This document shows, in pieces, positions 54,056 through 61,209 of a stretch of 64,000 bases of DNA. Position 1 is the first letter of the stretch. Each line of letters begins with the position of its first letter. A program made the position numbers and the translations under genes. The stretch covers positions 2,294,001 to 2,358,000 of the forward strand of contig NZ_JARUBM010000002.1 in the NCBI RefSeq assembly GCF_029626175.1. Reading direction: 5' to 3'. The notes beneath the pieces are model-generated. The model searched no databases and had not been told where the DNA came from. It saw only the letters and a program-made list of their open reading frames with translations. The DNA comes from Micromonospora sp. WMMD1082. Lineage in GTDB: Bacteria > Actinomycetota > Actinomycetes > Mycobacteriales > Micromonosporaceae.

Positions 54056-54829
54056 GTGACTGACCAGGAAGAACGACGGCCGCCAAGCCGTCGCATAGCC
54101 GATGAGCTACGCGCCGCAATCGTCAATGGCGAACTCGTAGACGGCGATCAACTACCTTCGGAGCGGGACCTGGCGTCGCGGTACGCCACCGCCCGGAACA
54201 CCGCTCGGGAAGCGTTGAGCATCTTGCAAGCCGAAGGACTTGCTGTAGCGCGTCACGGCAAGGGCGTGTTCGTGCGGCGGCGCAGGCCGTTGATGCGGAT
54301 GGGGCGTAACCGCTACTCGCGTTCGGCACGCAACGAGACGGGCCTTTCACCGTTCCGTATCGAGGTTGAACGCCAGGGACGTGTTCCGCACACCGAGTGC
54401 CGTTCCGTGACCCGAACCGTCGCTCCGGCTGAGGTTGCCGAGCGGCTGAACCTGGGCCATGAGGCCGAAGTGGTCCGACGCGAAAACTGGTACTTCGCCG
54501 ACGATGAGCCGGTGCAAGTTGGAGTGACCTACATTCCCACAGCGGTCGTCGCAGACTCACCGCTGGCAACGGAGAAGAAGCTAGGCCGGGGCAGCATCTA
54601 CGCTCGATTCGAGGACCTGGGCCACGCTATTACCCGCATAAGGGAGGAAGTCTCCGCTCGGATGCCGACACCGGAGGAAGTTGCTGGACTGGTCATGCCC
54701 CCTGGTGTACCGGTGATCGAGGTTCTGCACACCAGCGTGGACGACAAAGGACAACCGTTCGAGGTGACTCGGTTTGTGATGCGCGCTGACATCAATGGCC
54801 TGGACTACGAGATGCCCGTTGAAGACTGA
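54056..54829 (+). CDS. GntR-family (HutC/UTRA) regulator of the element
   Basis: 257 residues from GTG 54056 with GGAGGGAG upstream. Winged helix RRIADELRAAIVNGELVDGD, LPSERDLASRYATARNTARE, ALSILQAEGLAVARHGKGVF; then a UTRA ligand domain (about 90-250: PFRIEVERQGRVPHTECRSV ... GVPVIEVLHTSVDDKGQPFE). KorSA/TraR-type GntR proteins control replication and excision in AICEs. Its position between divergent operators supports the same role. Lower GC and less biased codons than neighbours, consistent with transfer. Confidence 0.88.
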   Translation: MTDQEERRPPSRRIADELRAAIVNGELVDGDQLPSERDLASRYATARNTAREALSILQAEGLAVARHGKGVFVRRRRPLMRMGRNRYSRSARNETGLSPFRIEVERQGRVPHTECRSVTRTVAPAEVAERLNLGHEAEVVRRENWYFADDEPVQVGVTYIPTAVVADSPLATEKKLGRGSIYARFEDLGHAITRIREEVSARMPTPEEVAGLVMPPGVPVIEVLHTSVDDKGQPFEVTRFVMRADINGLDYEMPVED

Positions 54830-55712
54830 CCGCCCGGTGGCGGGAGGCGCTGGGCTGGTACGGCTCGCCGTACTTGCTCTCCTGTGGGGGTCTAGCTTCC
54901 TATGGATCAAGTTGGGGCTGCGTGGATTTAGTCCGACGCAATTGACGTTTGCCCGGCTGCTACTAGGTGCTTTGGTGTTGATTCCTATCGTCGTGTTTCA
55001 GGGGCAGCGGATACCACGTCAGCGGTCGGTATGGGGACACATATTCGTTGCTGCGCTGGTGGCCAACGCGATCCCCTATCTGTTGTTTGCAGTTGCAGAG
55101 CAACAGATAGGCTCAAACATCGCCGGAGTCATCAACTCTACGACACCGCTATGGACGCTGTTGCTGGGCTTCCTGGTCGGTATAGATCGCCACGTCACCG
55201 CGCCAAAAGCCGCCGGATTCGGACTAGGTTTCCTCGGCGTGGTCGTGATGTTCGGGCCGTGGGATTCGGCTGGAGAGGTGGCGAGCTGGGGCGGGCTCGC
55301 CTGCCTGGCAGCAGCCCTCTCCTACGCCATCAGCTACCTGTACATGGGGCGATACCTAACGAACAGGGGCATAAGCCCGCTCATGCTCTCCGCCAGCCAA
55401 CTAACCGCAGCAACCCTCATCCTTACCTGCGTCATGACCGCCACGGGACGCGAACACGTCGCCTGGCGGGCCGACGCCCTGATCGGCGTGCTGGTCCTCG
55501 GAATCCTCGGCACCGGAGCGGCCTACGTCCTGAACTACCGCATCATCCAGGACGACGGACCCGCCATCGCCTCCACCGTCACCTACCTACTCCCCATCGT
55601 CGCCGTCATCCTCGGATGGGCAGTCCTGCAAGAGACCGTCACCATCGCCGTCATCCTTGGCGTCGCCCTGGTGCTCGTCGGCATCGCGCTCACCCGAAGG
55701 AAGCCCGCATAG
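54795..55712 (+). CDS. EamA/DMT-family transporter (element cargo)
   Basis: About 300 residues, ten hydrophobic helices with two EamA repeats (LRLAVLALLWGSSFLWIK; VINSTTPLWTLLLGFLVG in the first, LAAALSYAISYLYMGRYLTN and VTYLLPIVAVILGWAVLQET in the second). Drug/metabolite exporters of this type move amino acids or small metabolites. The start is uncertain: ATG 54795 overlaps the GntR gene by 35 bp, TTG 54819 and GTG 54837 are alternatives. Overlap with the regulator suggests co-expression. Substrate unknown. Confidence 0.85.
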   Translation: MAWTTRCPLKTDRPVAGGAGLVRLAVLALLWGSSFLWIKLGLRGFSPTQLTFARLLLGALVLIPIVVFQGQRIPRQRSVWGHIFVAALVANAIPYLLFAVAEQQIGSNIAGVINSTTPLWTLLLGFLVGIDRHVTAPKAAGFGLGFLGVVVMFGPWDSAGEVASWGGLACLAAALSYAISYLYMGRYLTNRGISPLMLSASQLTAATLILTCVMTATGREHVAWRADALIGVLVLGILGTGAAYVLNYRIIQDDGPAIASTVTYLLPIVAVILGWAVLQETVTIAVILGVALVLVGIALTRRKPA

Positions 55713-56287
55713 CCGCAGTTCAGGCCCGAAGCCTGGCCGACTGCCGGCGGGTGGTGAGAATTTTCTGTACGTCTTCAAGGCGGCCCTTGACGGGCCGCAC
55801 GCGCCGCCGCCTGGGCGCGCGTCCGTCGCTCCGCTGGCGCTCCGACTCCGGCCACGCAACACGCCCGGCGGCTGGCGCGGAGAGCGGAAAGCCCGGTGGG
55901 CCGCCGTAGCACGACAGCAGCGTTGACCGGGTTGTGGTGGGCCGGCAGCCGGCCGGGCCGCGCAGCCACGAGCCCGCGCGGCGCAGGGAAGCGGACGCCG
56001 GCTGCGTCCGGCGAGCTAGTGATGGTCGCGGGTTGCGGTTACTGCGCCTCCGGCGGGGGCGCTCCGGCTCCAGGATGGCCGGGGCTCCGTCGGCGGGTCG
56101 CGGTCCGTGGATGGTTGCGGTAGGCCGTCCCGCCTGCCATCGACCCGGGCAAGCCGAGCAGACCACCGCCCGACCCGCCAGCGTCCGAACCTGCGTCAAG
56201 GTCCGCTTGACGTGGCGGGCCGGGCGGCGGCCCGCTCCCCAGGAGGACGGGTCGACGGCAGACGGGATGGCAGGTGGCCTTAGAGCG
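55713..56287. other. noncoding GC-rich stretch within the element, possible cis-acting locus
   Basis: 575 bp with no convincing gene; all frames have shadow-type Ala/Arg/Pro composition. It contains an AT-rich spot (GAGAATTTTCTGTAC, 55756-55770) next to a 7-bp stem (GCGGCCC-TTGAC-GGGCCGC, 55780-55798), then dense GC repeats. Replication origins and transfer loci of actinobacterial elements are often found in such gaps, but nothing here identifies which. Confidence 0.35.
55780..55798. terminator. short hairpin after the EamA gene
   Basis: GCGGCCC (55780-55786) and GGGCCGC (55792-55798) around TTGAC, 68 bp after the transporter stop. Could end the rightward transcript; no U-tract. Confidence 0.4.
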
Positions 56288-56288
56288 C

Positions 56289-56322
56289 ACTGAAGCCCCG
56301 CACCTGCGCGCGGGGCTTCAGT
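56289..56322. terminator. hairpin downstream of the alarmone-synthetase pair
   Basis: ACTGAAGCCCCG (56289-56300) pairs exactly with CGGGGCTTCAGT (56311-56322), loop 10 nt. It lies 11 bp past the 3' end of the leftward partner gene and faces the rightward transporter gene, so it probably ends both transcripts. Confidence 0.7.
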
Positions 56323-56332
56323 AGGTCTTTGA

Positions 56333-56575
56333 TCAGACGCCAGCTAGGTACCGGGACTGGGCACCTTCCTTGAAGTAGTGCCCGTGGGTTCGGTGGATCG
56401 TGTTGATTGAGTCAGACCCAACCAGAACGATCTCAAGATCTTCTCGGCCGTGAAGATCCTTCTCTGCCTTGGAGTACGCGTCGGCGGCCTCTGTGGCGTC
56501 GAGGTACACGTCTTCCCGAAGGAGCTTCTCCTGCGCGTAGTCATAGACAAGCAAGAAGTGAATCATGGCGGGCAT
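56333..56575 (-). CDS. 80-residue partner of the alarmone synthetase, candidate antitoxin
   Basis: Start ATG 56575 is chosen because AGGGAGGT lies 7 nt upstream; GTG 56584 (overlapping the upstream stop) is an alternative. Reads MPAMIHFLLVYDYAQEKLLR, EDVYLDATEAADAYSKAEKD, LHGREDLEIVLVGSDSINTI, HRTHGHYFKEGAQSRYLAGV. Predicted fold alternates strands and helices (FLLVYDY; ADAYSKAEKDL; LEIVLVGSD). No family recognised. Tight spacing behind a RelA/SpoT-type gene suggests translation coupling and a joint function, such as neutralising the synthetase. Confidence 0.65.
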   Translation of the reverse strand: MPAMIHFLLVYDYAQEKLLREDVYLDATEAADAYSKAEKDLHGREDLEIVLVGSDSINTIHRTHGHYFKEGAQSRYLAGV

Positions 56576-56580
56576 CCTGG

Positions 56581-57324
56581 TCACCTCCCTTGGAAGTAGT
56601 GTTGCACGGCGGCCCGGGCAGTGGCGAACCTTGTAGCAAACTCCGCATCAGGTTGCAAGTACCCCTCATCCATAGCAATACCCTCGGCTGCGAGCCGGAA
56701 GTACTCGACCAACTCTGGGTGACCTTGGCCGTCTTTCAGGGGCAATCGCAGGCGACCAGCAGTCCGCTCGACCGCATCAGCCCATGCCTGCTGACCCGGC
56801 GTTCGAAGCTGCACCTCGATGCGCTGTCCGTCACGCTCCACCACAAGGTGTACACCCCGGTAGCCAGTAGGCTTGGGACAATCGATGTAGTCCCTTTCGC
56901 GTTTTACGTCCCAGTTTCGCTTGATCCGCTTCATCACGCCAAGGATCTCAGCCCGCCCGCCGGGGAGGATTGCACGACATCCGCCGATGTCCTCCATCCG
57001 CGCAAGCTTGGTGTCGGGGAAGCGCACGAGCTTGTTGATGATCTGAGGCATCCGCTTAAGACGTTGGGCAACGATCACCTCTGATGACTCGCGCCGAACG
57101 AACTGGCGCACGCCGACGGCAACCTTAGTCATGGGGTACTGGAAGCTGGAGCGAAACTCCTGGATCGCGTTCCAGGCCATCAGCGTCACATCGTTCGGCT
57201 CGTCGTCGCTCAGCCACCAGTCGCGCAGGTGATCGCCGCACCGGTTGATCTCGCCCTTGCTGACGCCCGGCGCCGTTCGAGGGGCAACCACTCTTGCTTG
57301 TTGCCCGCGCTGCTGAGTAACCAC
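56581..57324 (-). CDS. RelA/SpoT-domain small alarmone synthetase (toxSAS/CapRel-like)
   Basis: 247 residues from GTG 57324. The (p)ppGpp synthetase core is recognisable: RLKRMPQIINKL, ARMEDIGGCRAIL (Asp/Arg, about 113), KRERDYIDCPKPTGYRGVHL (about 145) and IEVQLRTPGQQAWADAVERT (catalytic Glu/Arg, about 169). All catalytic positions are present. There is no hydrolase or TGS/ACT domain. An N-terminal ~70-residue extension (MVTQQRGQQARVVAPRTAPG...) is specific. Single-domain synthetases coupled to a small downstream gene on mobile elements are typically toxins (toxSAS) or abortive-infection proteins that modify tRNA or nucleotides. Confidence 0.85.
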   Translation of the reverse strand: MVTQQRGQQARVVAPRTAPGVSKGEINRCGDHLRDWWLSDDEPNDVTLMAWNAIQEFRSSFQYPMTKVAVGVRQFVRRESSEVIVAQRLKRMPQIINKLVRFPDTKLARMEDIGGCRAILPGGRAEILGVMKRIKRNWDVKRERDYIDCPKPTGYRGVHLVVERDGQRIEVQLRTPGQQAWADAVERTAGRLRLPLKDGQGHPELVEYFRLAAEGIAMDEGYLQPDAEFATRFATARAAVQHYFQGR

Positions 57325-57350
57325 TATCCCCGCCTGTGTTGTTCCGCGAG

Positions 57351-57423
57351 AGACCCGCTGCTCACTAGGCTCCGTCGACAGAGGACGAGCATGGCTTGCC
57401 GGAGCCTAGTGAGCAGCGGGTCT
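57351..57423. repeat. 24-bp perfect inverted repeat upstream of the alarmone synthetase
   Basis: Arms 57351-57374 and 57400-57423 are exact reverse complements (first arm begins AGACCCGCTGCTCACTAGGC) around a 25-nt loop. The left arm ends 27 bp from the synthetase start codon. The structure covers the whole region where a promoter and leader for that gene would lie. Confidence 0.85.
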
Positions 57424-57536
57424 GGCAAGTTTCCGACACGCCGGAATCGCTCTGTGGAGTTGGGCACTTGGCAGAAGATCGTTAGACAGGCTTGTTAGGG
57501 GCACACTGGGGGCACAAGACACCGAGAGAATCCAGT

Positions 57537-57767
57537 GTGACCTTCTGCTGCAAGATGATGCGCGACCAAGTCGAGACAGACTGTGACGAGCACCCTGACC
57601 CATTCGGCTGCCCGGATAACCTGATCTACCACGACCCGGACCCGAGCGATGAGCGCTACGGCCTGATCATCCACGACGGCGGCAGCTCGTACATCGCCAT
57701 CGGCTACTGCCCCTGGTGCGGCACCGCCCTACCGGCCGCGAACGACGAGGATGAGCCGAGTGACTGA
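57537..57767 (+). CDS. small Cys-rich protein, DUF6980-like
   Basis: 76 residues from GTG 57537 (an upstream frame to 57492 lacks support). Starts VTFCCKMMRDQVETDCDEHP, then FGCPDNLIYHDPDPSDERYG, LIIHDGGSSYIAIGYCPWCG, TALPAANDEDEPSD. The CC...C...CPDNLI...YGLIIHDGGSS...CPWCG pattern matches a widespread small family that I recall as DUF6980, found in many bacteria and frequently on mobile DNA. Function unknown; Cys pairs suggest metal binding. Last gene before the right att repeat. Confidence 0.7.
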   Translation: MTFCCKMMRDQVETDCDEHPDPFGCPDNLIYHDPDPSDERYGLIIHDGGSSYIAIGYCPWCGTALPAANDEDEPSD

Positions 57768-57874
57768 CTGGGTGACGACCGGGGCGACCGACACCGGACG
57801 CCCACGGACGATGGTGGACTGTCTCGGCAGCTCAGCCCGACTACTCGCCCAGGTCATCGAAGGCTGATAATTCC

Positions 57875-57920
57875 TTCGGGACGAAGAGGTCGTCGGTTCG
57901 AATCCGGCCACCCCGACCAG
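57875..57920 (+). repeat. right att repeat (46 bp)
   Basis: Identical copy of 49949-49994. The 5' half of the tRNA is missing here, so it is not a functional tRNA gene. It marks the right end of the element. Confidence 0.95.
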
Positions 57921-57924
57921 AGGG

Positions 57925-57967
57925 AACGCCCTGACCAGCATCGATGCTGGTCAGGGCGTTGATTTTT
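57925..57967 (+). terminator. Rho-independent terminator after the right att
   Basis: Sixteen-bp perfect stem (AACGCCCTGACCAGCA / TGCTGGTCAGGGCGTT, 57925-57940 and 57945-57960), four-base loop TCGA, followed by GATTTTT. Likely the original terminator that followed the tRNA-Pro gene before insertion of the 8-kb element, or that of the second element. Confidence 0.85.
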
Positions 57968-57969
57968 GC

Positions 57970-58515
57970 CTATGGAAAGATGCCGCGCCGGGAGGCGAAG
58001 ATCGCATCGTGCGGGTTGTCGGCGGCGTTGAGTTTGCGGGCTATCAGCATCCCGACCGCGAACCGGGGCAGGACCACCGTGCGGAAACCGGCGTCGGACT
58101 TCGTCCACTCCTCGCGGAAGAATCCCTTGCCCTTGAGGTGGACGATCGTGCCGCGGATGGTCAGGGTCGGGTGTTCGGCAGCGAGGTCCAGGTTCCCACC
58201 GCAGTGCCAGGATCTCGCCGATGCGGGCGCCGGTGGCGACCATCAGGTCGACGATGTCGGCGAGGTCTCCGGAGTGCCGAGGTGCAGGCTTGCCGGGGAT
58301 GGTCGCTGCCAGGCACGGATCGCCGAGCGGAGGGCCTGAAGGTGCTCGTCGCCAAGAGCGACGACCTTGCGGCGCGGTTTGCGTGGCCGCCCTGTGTCGC
58401 GCACGGGGTTGGCCGTCAGCGCACCCCGGCGCACGGCTAGGGCGACCATCTGGCCGAGGACAACTCTCGCGCCCTTGGCCGCGGACGGGTGTTCCTTGGC
58501 GACAACGCCCTCCAC
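57970..58515 (-). pseudogene. decayed tyrosine recombinase (second integrase)
   Basis: Three integrase fragments lie in different minus-strand frames. First, 58515-58350: VLGQMVALAVRRGALTANPV with RDTGRPRKPRR. Second, near 58250: DIVDLMVATGARIGEILALR with the catalytic Arg. Third, 58170-57973: TIRGTIVHLKGKGFFREEWT, KSDAGFRTVVLPRFAVGMLI, ending at TAG 57970. At least two frameshifts separate them; the N-terminus is cut off by a stop directly upstream of 58515, and the C-terminal HxxR and Tyr are lost. Distinct in sequence from the intact Int at 50059. Confidence 0.85.
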
Positions 58516-58538
58516 GACTCATCGGACATCGGCAGTGA

Positions 58539-59243
58539 TCAAACGACTACGGCAATCAGCAGAGAGATGAGGAGGGCGATGGTTACCGTGTTGAAGACGA
58601 ACGCGACACAACTGTTTGCGGTTACCGTCGCACGCATGGCTCGACTTGTTATGCGAACGTCCGAGCCTGAGAATGTTGTGCCGACCTGGACCGCCAGGTA
58701 CAGAAAATCGGAGAAGTTCGGGACTTCGTCAGGGCCTTCAAATTCGATCCCTCCCAGGTTGGCGTTCTCCCTTGCGTAGTGCAGCGCATACACGACCACG
58801 ATGAGCAACCAGGAGCTTGCCACCACCAGCGCTGCCAGCACGATCACCACCAGCTCCTGACGCAGCTCGCGCACAGCGGCAACCGAGATCACGGCGGCGA
58901 TAGCGAAGGCGCAGAACGTGACCGCGCCGGCCGTGCCGCCGCTGGCGACCAGCCACTCGGTCCACTGCCTGCGTCGCCGGCGGAGGCTGCTCTCAAGCAA
59001 CAGGACCCGCAGCTCTTCGCCATCCAACCGGCGCAGTGAACTCCAGGTGAGCCCGCAGTACACCAAGCAGTAGACCAACCACGCCCCGAGGTAGACCGTC
59101 GCGATGAAGGGCAGGGTCACGACGCGACCGGAAGGAGTGATCCCTGCCACGATCCCGAACAGGCAGCCCGCCACCAGCGTGGCGCCGACACTGATCCACT
59201 TGCGTGTGGAGTCCAAGAGTAGGGCTTTTCGTAGCCGCGACAC
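58539..59243 (-). CDS. DUF1345 membrane protein
   Basis: 234 residues if started at GTG 59243, which has AGGAAG 7 nt upstream and gives the family's usual length; the frame stays open to 59676, so a longer form is possible. Helices: VGATLVAGCLFGIVAGITPS, ATVYLGAWLVYCLVYCGLTW, AVTFCAFAIAAVISVAAV, LVVIVLAALVVASSWLLIVV. The C-terminal family signature is clear: DFLYLAVQVGTTFSGSDVRI, then RAMRATVTANSCVAFVFNT. Function unknown. Confidence 0.8.
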   Translation of the reverse strand: MSRLRKALLLDSTRKWISVGATLVAGCLFGIVAGITPSGRVVTLPFIATVYLGAWLVYCLVYCGLTWSSLRRLDGEELRVLLLESSLRRRRRQWTEWLVASGGTAGAVTFCAFAIAAVISVAAVRELRQELVVIVLAALVVASSWLLIVVVYALHYARENANLGGIEFEGPDEVPNFSDFLYLAVQVGTTFSGSDVRITSRAMRATVTANSCVAFVFNTVTIALLISLLIAVVV

Positions 59244-59674
59244 GGACGTTCTTCCTATCTGCTCGCCGACGTAGAGGGCAGGGGTAGTGAAGCTTACGGC
59301 GTGATCCGGAGCCGGCGGCACCGCCTGTCGATGGCCCCAACGACGAGTAGGTACATGATCTTCGGTCGATATCATCTTCCGCTCCGGGCACAGCTGACCG
59401 GCTACCAAGTAGCCGGTCACGGCTATCGGTGCGTTCGTGACGCTGGAGCACACCACCGAGGAGCACTTCGACCAGACAGCACTGGCCAGCCATTCGCAAT
59501 GCTCGCTCGGCCAACCGTCCCGACGCTGCTCGGCCAAGTCGACCAAGTCCACGTACGCGGCCGGGATGTCGTCGGCCAGCACGGCATCCGTCACGGCTGC
59601 CAGCTCGCGCACGCCACGCGCAGCAAGCTCTTGATCATAGGTACGCGCGAACGTAACTCCCTGGCATCCCGCTT

Positions 59675-59686
59675 ACCCCGACCAGG
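59675..59686 (+). repeat. third, partial att match (12 bp)
   Basis: ACCCCGACCAGG matches the last part of the tRNA-Pro att region (49984-49995). It is followed by a hairpin almost identical to that after the left att, so the match is unlikely to be chance. Confidence 0.55.
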
Positions 59687-59688
59687 CT

Positions 59689-59720
59689 AGAGGGCACATC
59701 CGATCGAGGATGTGCCCTCT
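59689..59720. terminator. hairpin next to the third att match
   Basis: AGAGGGCACATCC (59689-59701) and GGATGTGCCCTCT (59708-59720) form a perfect 13-bp stem. Same stem sequence as the hairpin at 49998-50030. Confidence 0.75.
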
Positions 59721-59792
59721 GCTGCTTCCTGGGTCACCGACTGACCAACCACGCCTCCGGAGCGGCTGCCCCGGGGTTCAGCGGTTCGCCAC

Positions 59793-61019
59793 CTAGCTGC
59801 CGGCCGGCTGGACCCGCTCGAACCGCACCCGGCTCAGCCATCCCGGGAGGTCGCTGAGCGCGTACAGCTCGCCGTGCACGTCGGTGTCGATCGCGGTCGG
59901 CTGGATGGGGAAGTTGCCGATTATGGCGGACTCGTAGCCGCCCGTGAGCTTGGGGCGTACGGCGAAGGCGAGGGTCGAGCAGTAGTCGCTCGCGATGTAG
60001 GTCCCCCACGCCTCCGGGGTGGCGGTGCCTCGGTACACCACGCCGCCGGTCACCGAGCAGCTCTCCGTCATGTAGTGCTCGTACTCGAAGACCGGGTCGG
60101 TGTACCGCACGTCCGACCGGCACTGATCCGGGTCGAAGATCGGGGTGCCCTCCTTGCAGGACCAGCCGAGGTTCGCCCCGCCCTGCCAGGGACGGATATG
60201 GTTGATCTCCTCGACCAGGCCCTGGCCGACGTCACCGATCCACAGCGAGCCGTCGACCGGGTCGACGGAGAACCGCCACGGGTTACGCAGCCCGTAGACC
60301 CAGATCTCCGCTCGCGCGCCCGGCACGTGGACGAACGGGTTGTTGAAGGGCACGCAGTAGGGCTTCCCCCCGCAACTGCGGTTGACGTCGATCCGCACGA
60401 TCTTGCCGAGCAGGGTGCCGAGGTCCTGACCGGACTTGAACGGGTCGTTCGCGTGGCCACCGTCGCCGAGAGACCAGTAGAGGTAGCCGTCGCGGCCGAA
60501 CGCCACCTGTCCGCCGTTGTGGTTGTTGTACTCGGCGTGCTCCTGGGTGAGGATCACCTGGACCCGATCGGGTGCGCCGATTGGCACTCGCGCCAGGGTC
60601 AGTTCGCCGTCGGGCAGGCTCGTGTAGGCCACGTACAGGATCCCGGTTCTCGTGAAGTTCGGCGCAGGCGTGATGCCGAGGAGGCCGCGCTCGTTGCCCG
60701 ACGTGTCGACCCGGGCGGTCAGGTCGAGCACCGGCTCGGCCGCCAAGCCGGTGTCGGGGTGGTAGGAGCGGACGGTGCCGTTCTTCTCGGCGATCAGCAT
60801 CCGGCCGTCCGGCAGCCCGGTGAGCGCGATCGGGCGCTGCAGACCGAAGGCCACCTGTTCGGATACCACCATCAGCTCAGTGAGTGGCACCGGGCGGGCG
60901 TGGGATGTGCCGGCCGCGGCACTGCTGGCCGCTGACACCGGGGGCGAGAGGACCGCAAACAGGGTCAGAACAAGCAGGCCGGCCAGCATGGTGGCTGGTC
61001 TGCAACGCCGTCGCGACAT
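59793..61019 (-). CDS. secreted PQQ-dependent sugar dehydrogenase (GSDH family)
   Basis: 408 residues. Sec signal peptide (MLAGLLVLTLFAVLSPPVSA). Beta-propeller of the soluble aldose dehydrogenase family: FGLQRPIALTGLPDGRMLIA, GNERGLLGITPAPNFTRTGI, NNHNGGQVAFGRDGYLYWSL, GDGGHANDP, YGLRNPWRFSVDP, LWIGDVGQGLVEEINHI. It oxidises extracellular sugars. A palindromic site matching CebR/CelR-type operators lies 37 bp upstream of the start, which suggests control by cello-oligosaccharides or related sugars. Confidence 0.9.
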   Translation of the reverse strand: MSRRRCRPATMLAGLLVLTLFAVLSPPVSAASSAAAGTSHARPVPLTELMVVSEQVAFGLQRPIALTGLPDGRMLIAEKNGTVRSYHPDTGLAAEPVLDLTARVDTSGNERGLLGITPAPNFTRTGILYVAYTSLPDGELTLARVPIGAPDRVQVILTQEHAEYNNHNGGQVAFGRDGYLYWSLGDGGHANDPFKSGQDLGTLLGKIVRIDVNRSCGGKPYCVPFNNPFVHVPGARAEIWVYGLRNPWRFSVDPVDGSLWIGDVGQGLVEEINHIRPWQGGANLGWSCKEGTPIFDPDQCRSDVRYTDPVFEYEHYMTESCSVTGGVVYRGTATPEAWGTYIASDYCSTLAFAVRPKLTGGYESAIIGNFPIQPTAIDTDVHGELYALSDLPGWLSRVRFERVQPAGS

Positions 61020-61055
61020 GTTTCAGCTCCTTGGGGCAGAGTGGAGGACGCAATG

Positions 61056-61069
61056 TGGGAGCGCTCCCC
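61056..61069. promoter_or_regulatory. CebR-like LacI-family operator (TGGGAGCGCTCCCC)
   Basis: The core GGGAGCGCTCCC (61057-61068) is a perfect 12-bp palindrome and matches 13 of 14 bases of the TGGGAGCGCTCCCA site bound by CebR/CelR, the cellulose-utilisation repressors of Streptomyces and Thermobifida. It is immediately upstream of the sugar dehydrogenase. Confidence 0.7.
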
Positions 61070-61209
61070 GCCTACATCGACCTTTGCCAATATACAGCTC
61101 ATGTTGATGACAGGCGCGGGACAGCGTTGACCCTCACGCAACGCCGGGACACACGATGTTCATCGGCGGGCGGGCCCGGCCGTGCGCCGCGCCCGCCCGC
61201 GTCACGCCG

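Larger units (their letters stand above)
57921..59686. mobile_element. remnant of a second integration event next to tRNA-Pro
   Basis: Between the right att repeat and a shorter third att-like match (59675-59686) lie a decayed integrase and a DUF1345 membrane protein gene. Tandem insertion at one tRNA site produces this pattern. The boundaries are inferred from the att matches. Confidence 0.55.
59244..59788. other. gap with att remnant and integrase-tail homology
   Basis: The minus-strand frame of the DUF1345 gene remains open through most of 59244-59675 with a protein-like stretch (RELAAVTDAVLADDIPAAYV), possibly the truncated end of another gene. The rest contains the third att-like match, a hairpin and about 70 bp resembling the 3' end and flank of the intact int gene. 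Confidence 0.4.

Noticed and set aside
55720..56199. 159-codon minus-strand frame in the element's noncoding stretch
   Set aside because: No ribosome-binding site, shadow-like composition with Arg/Pro/Ala, and repeat-rich DNA.
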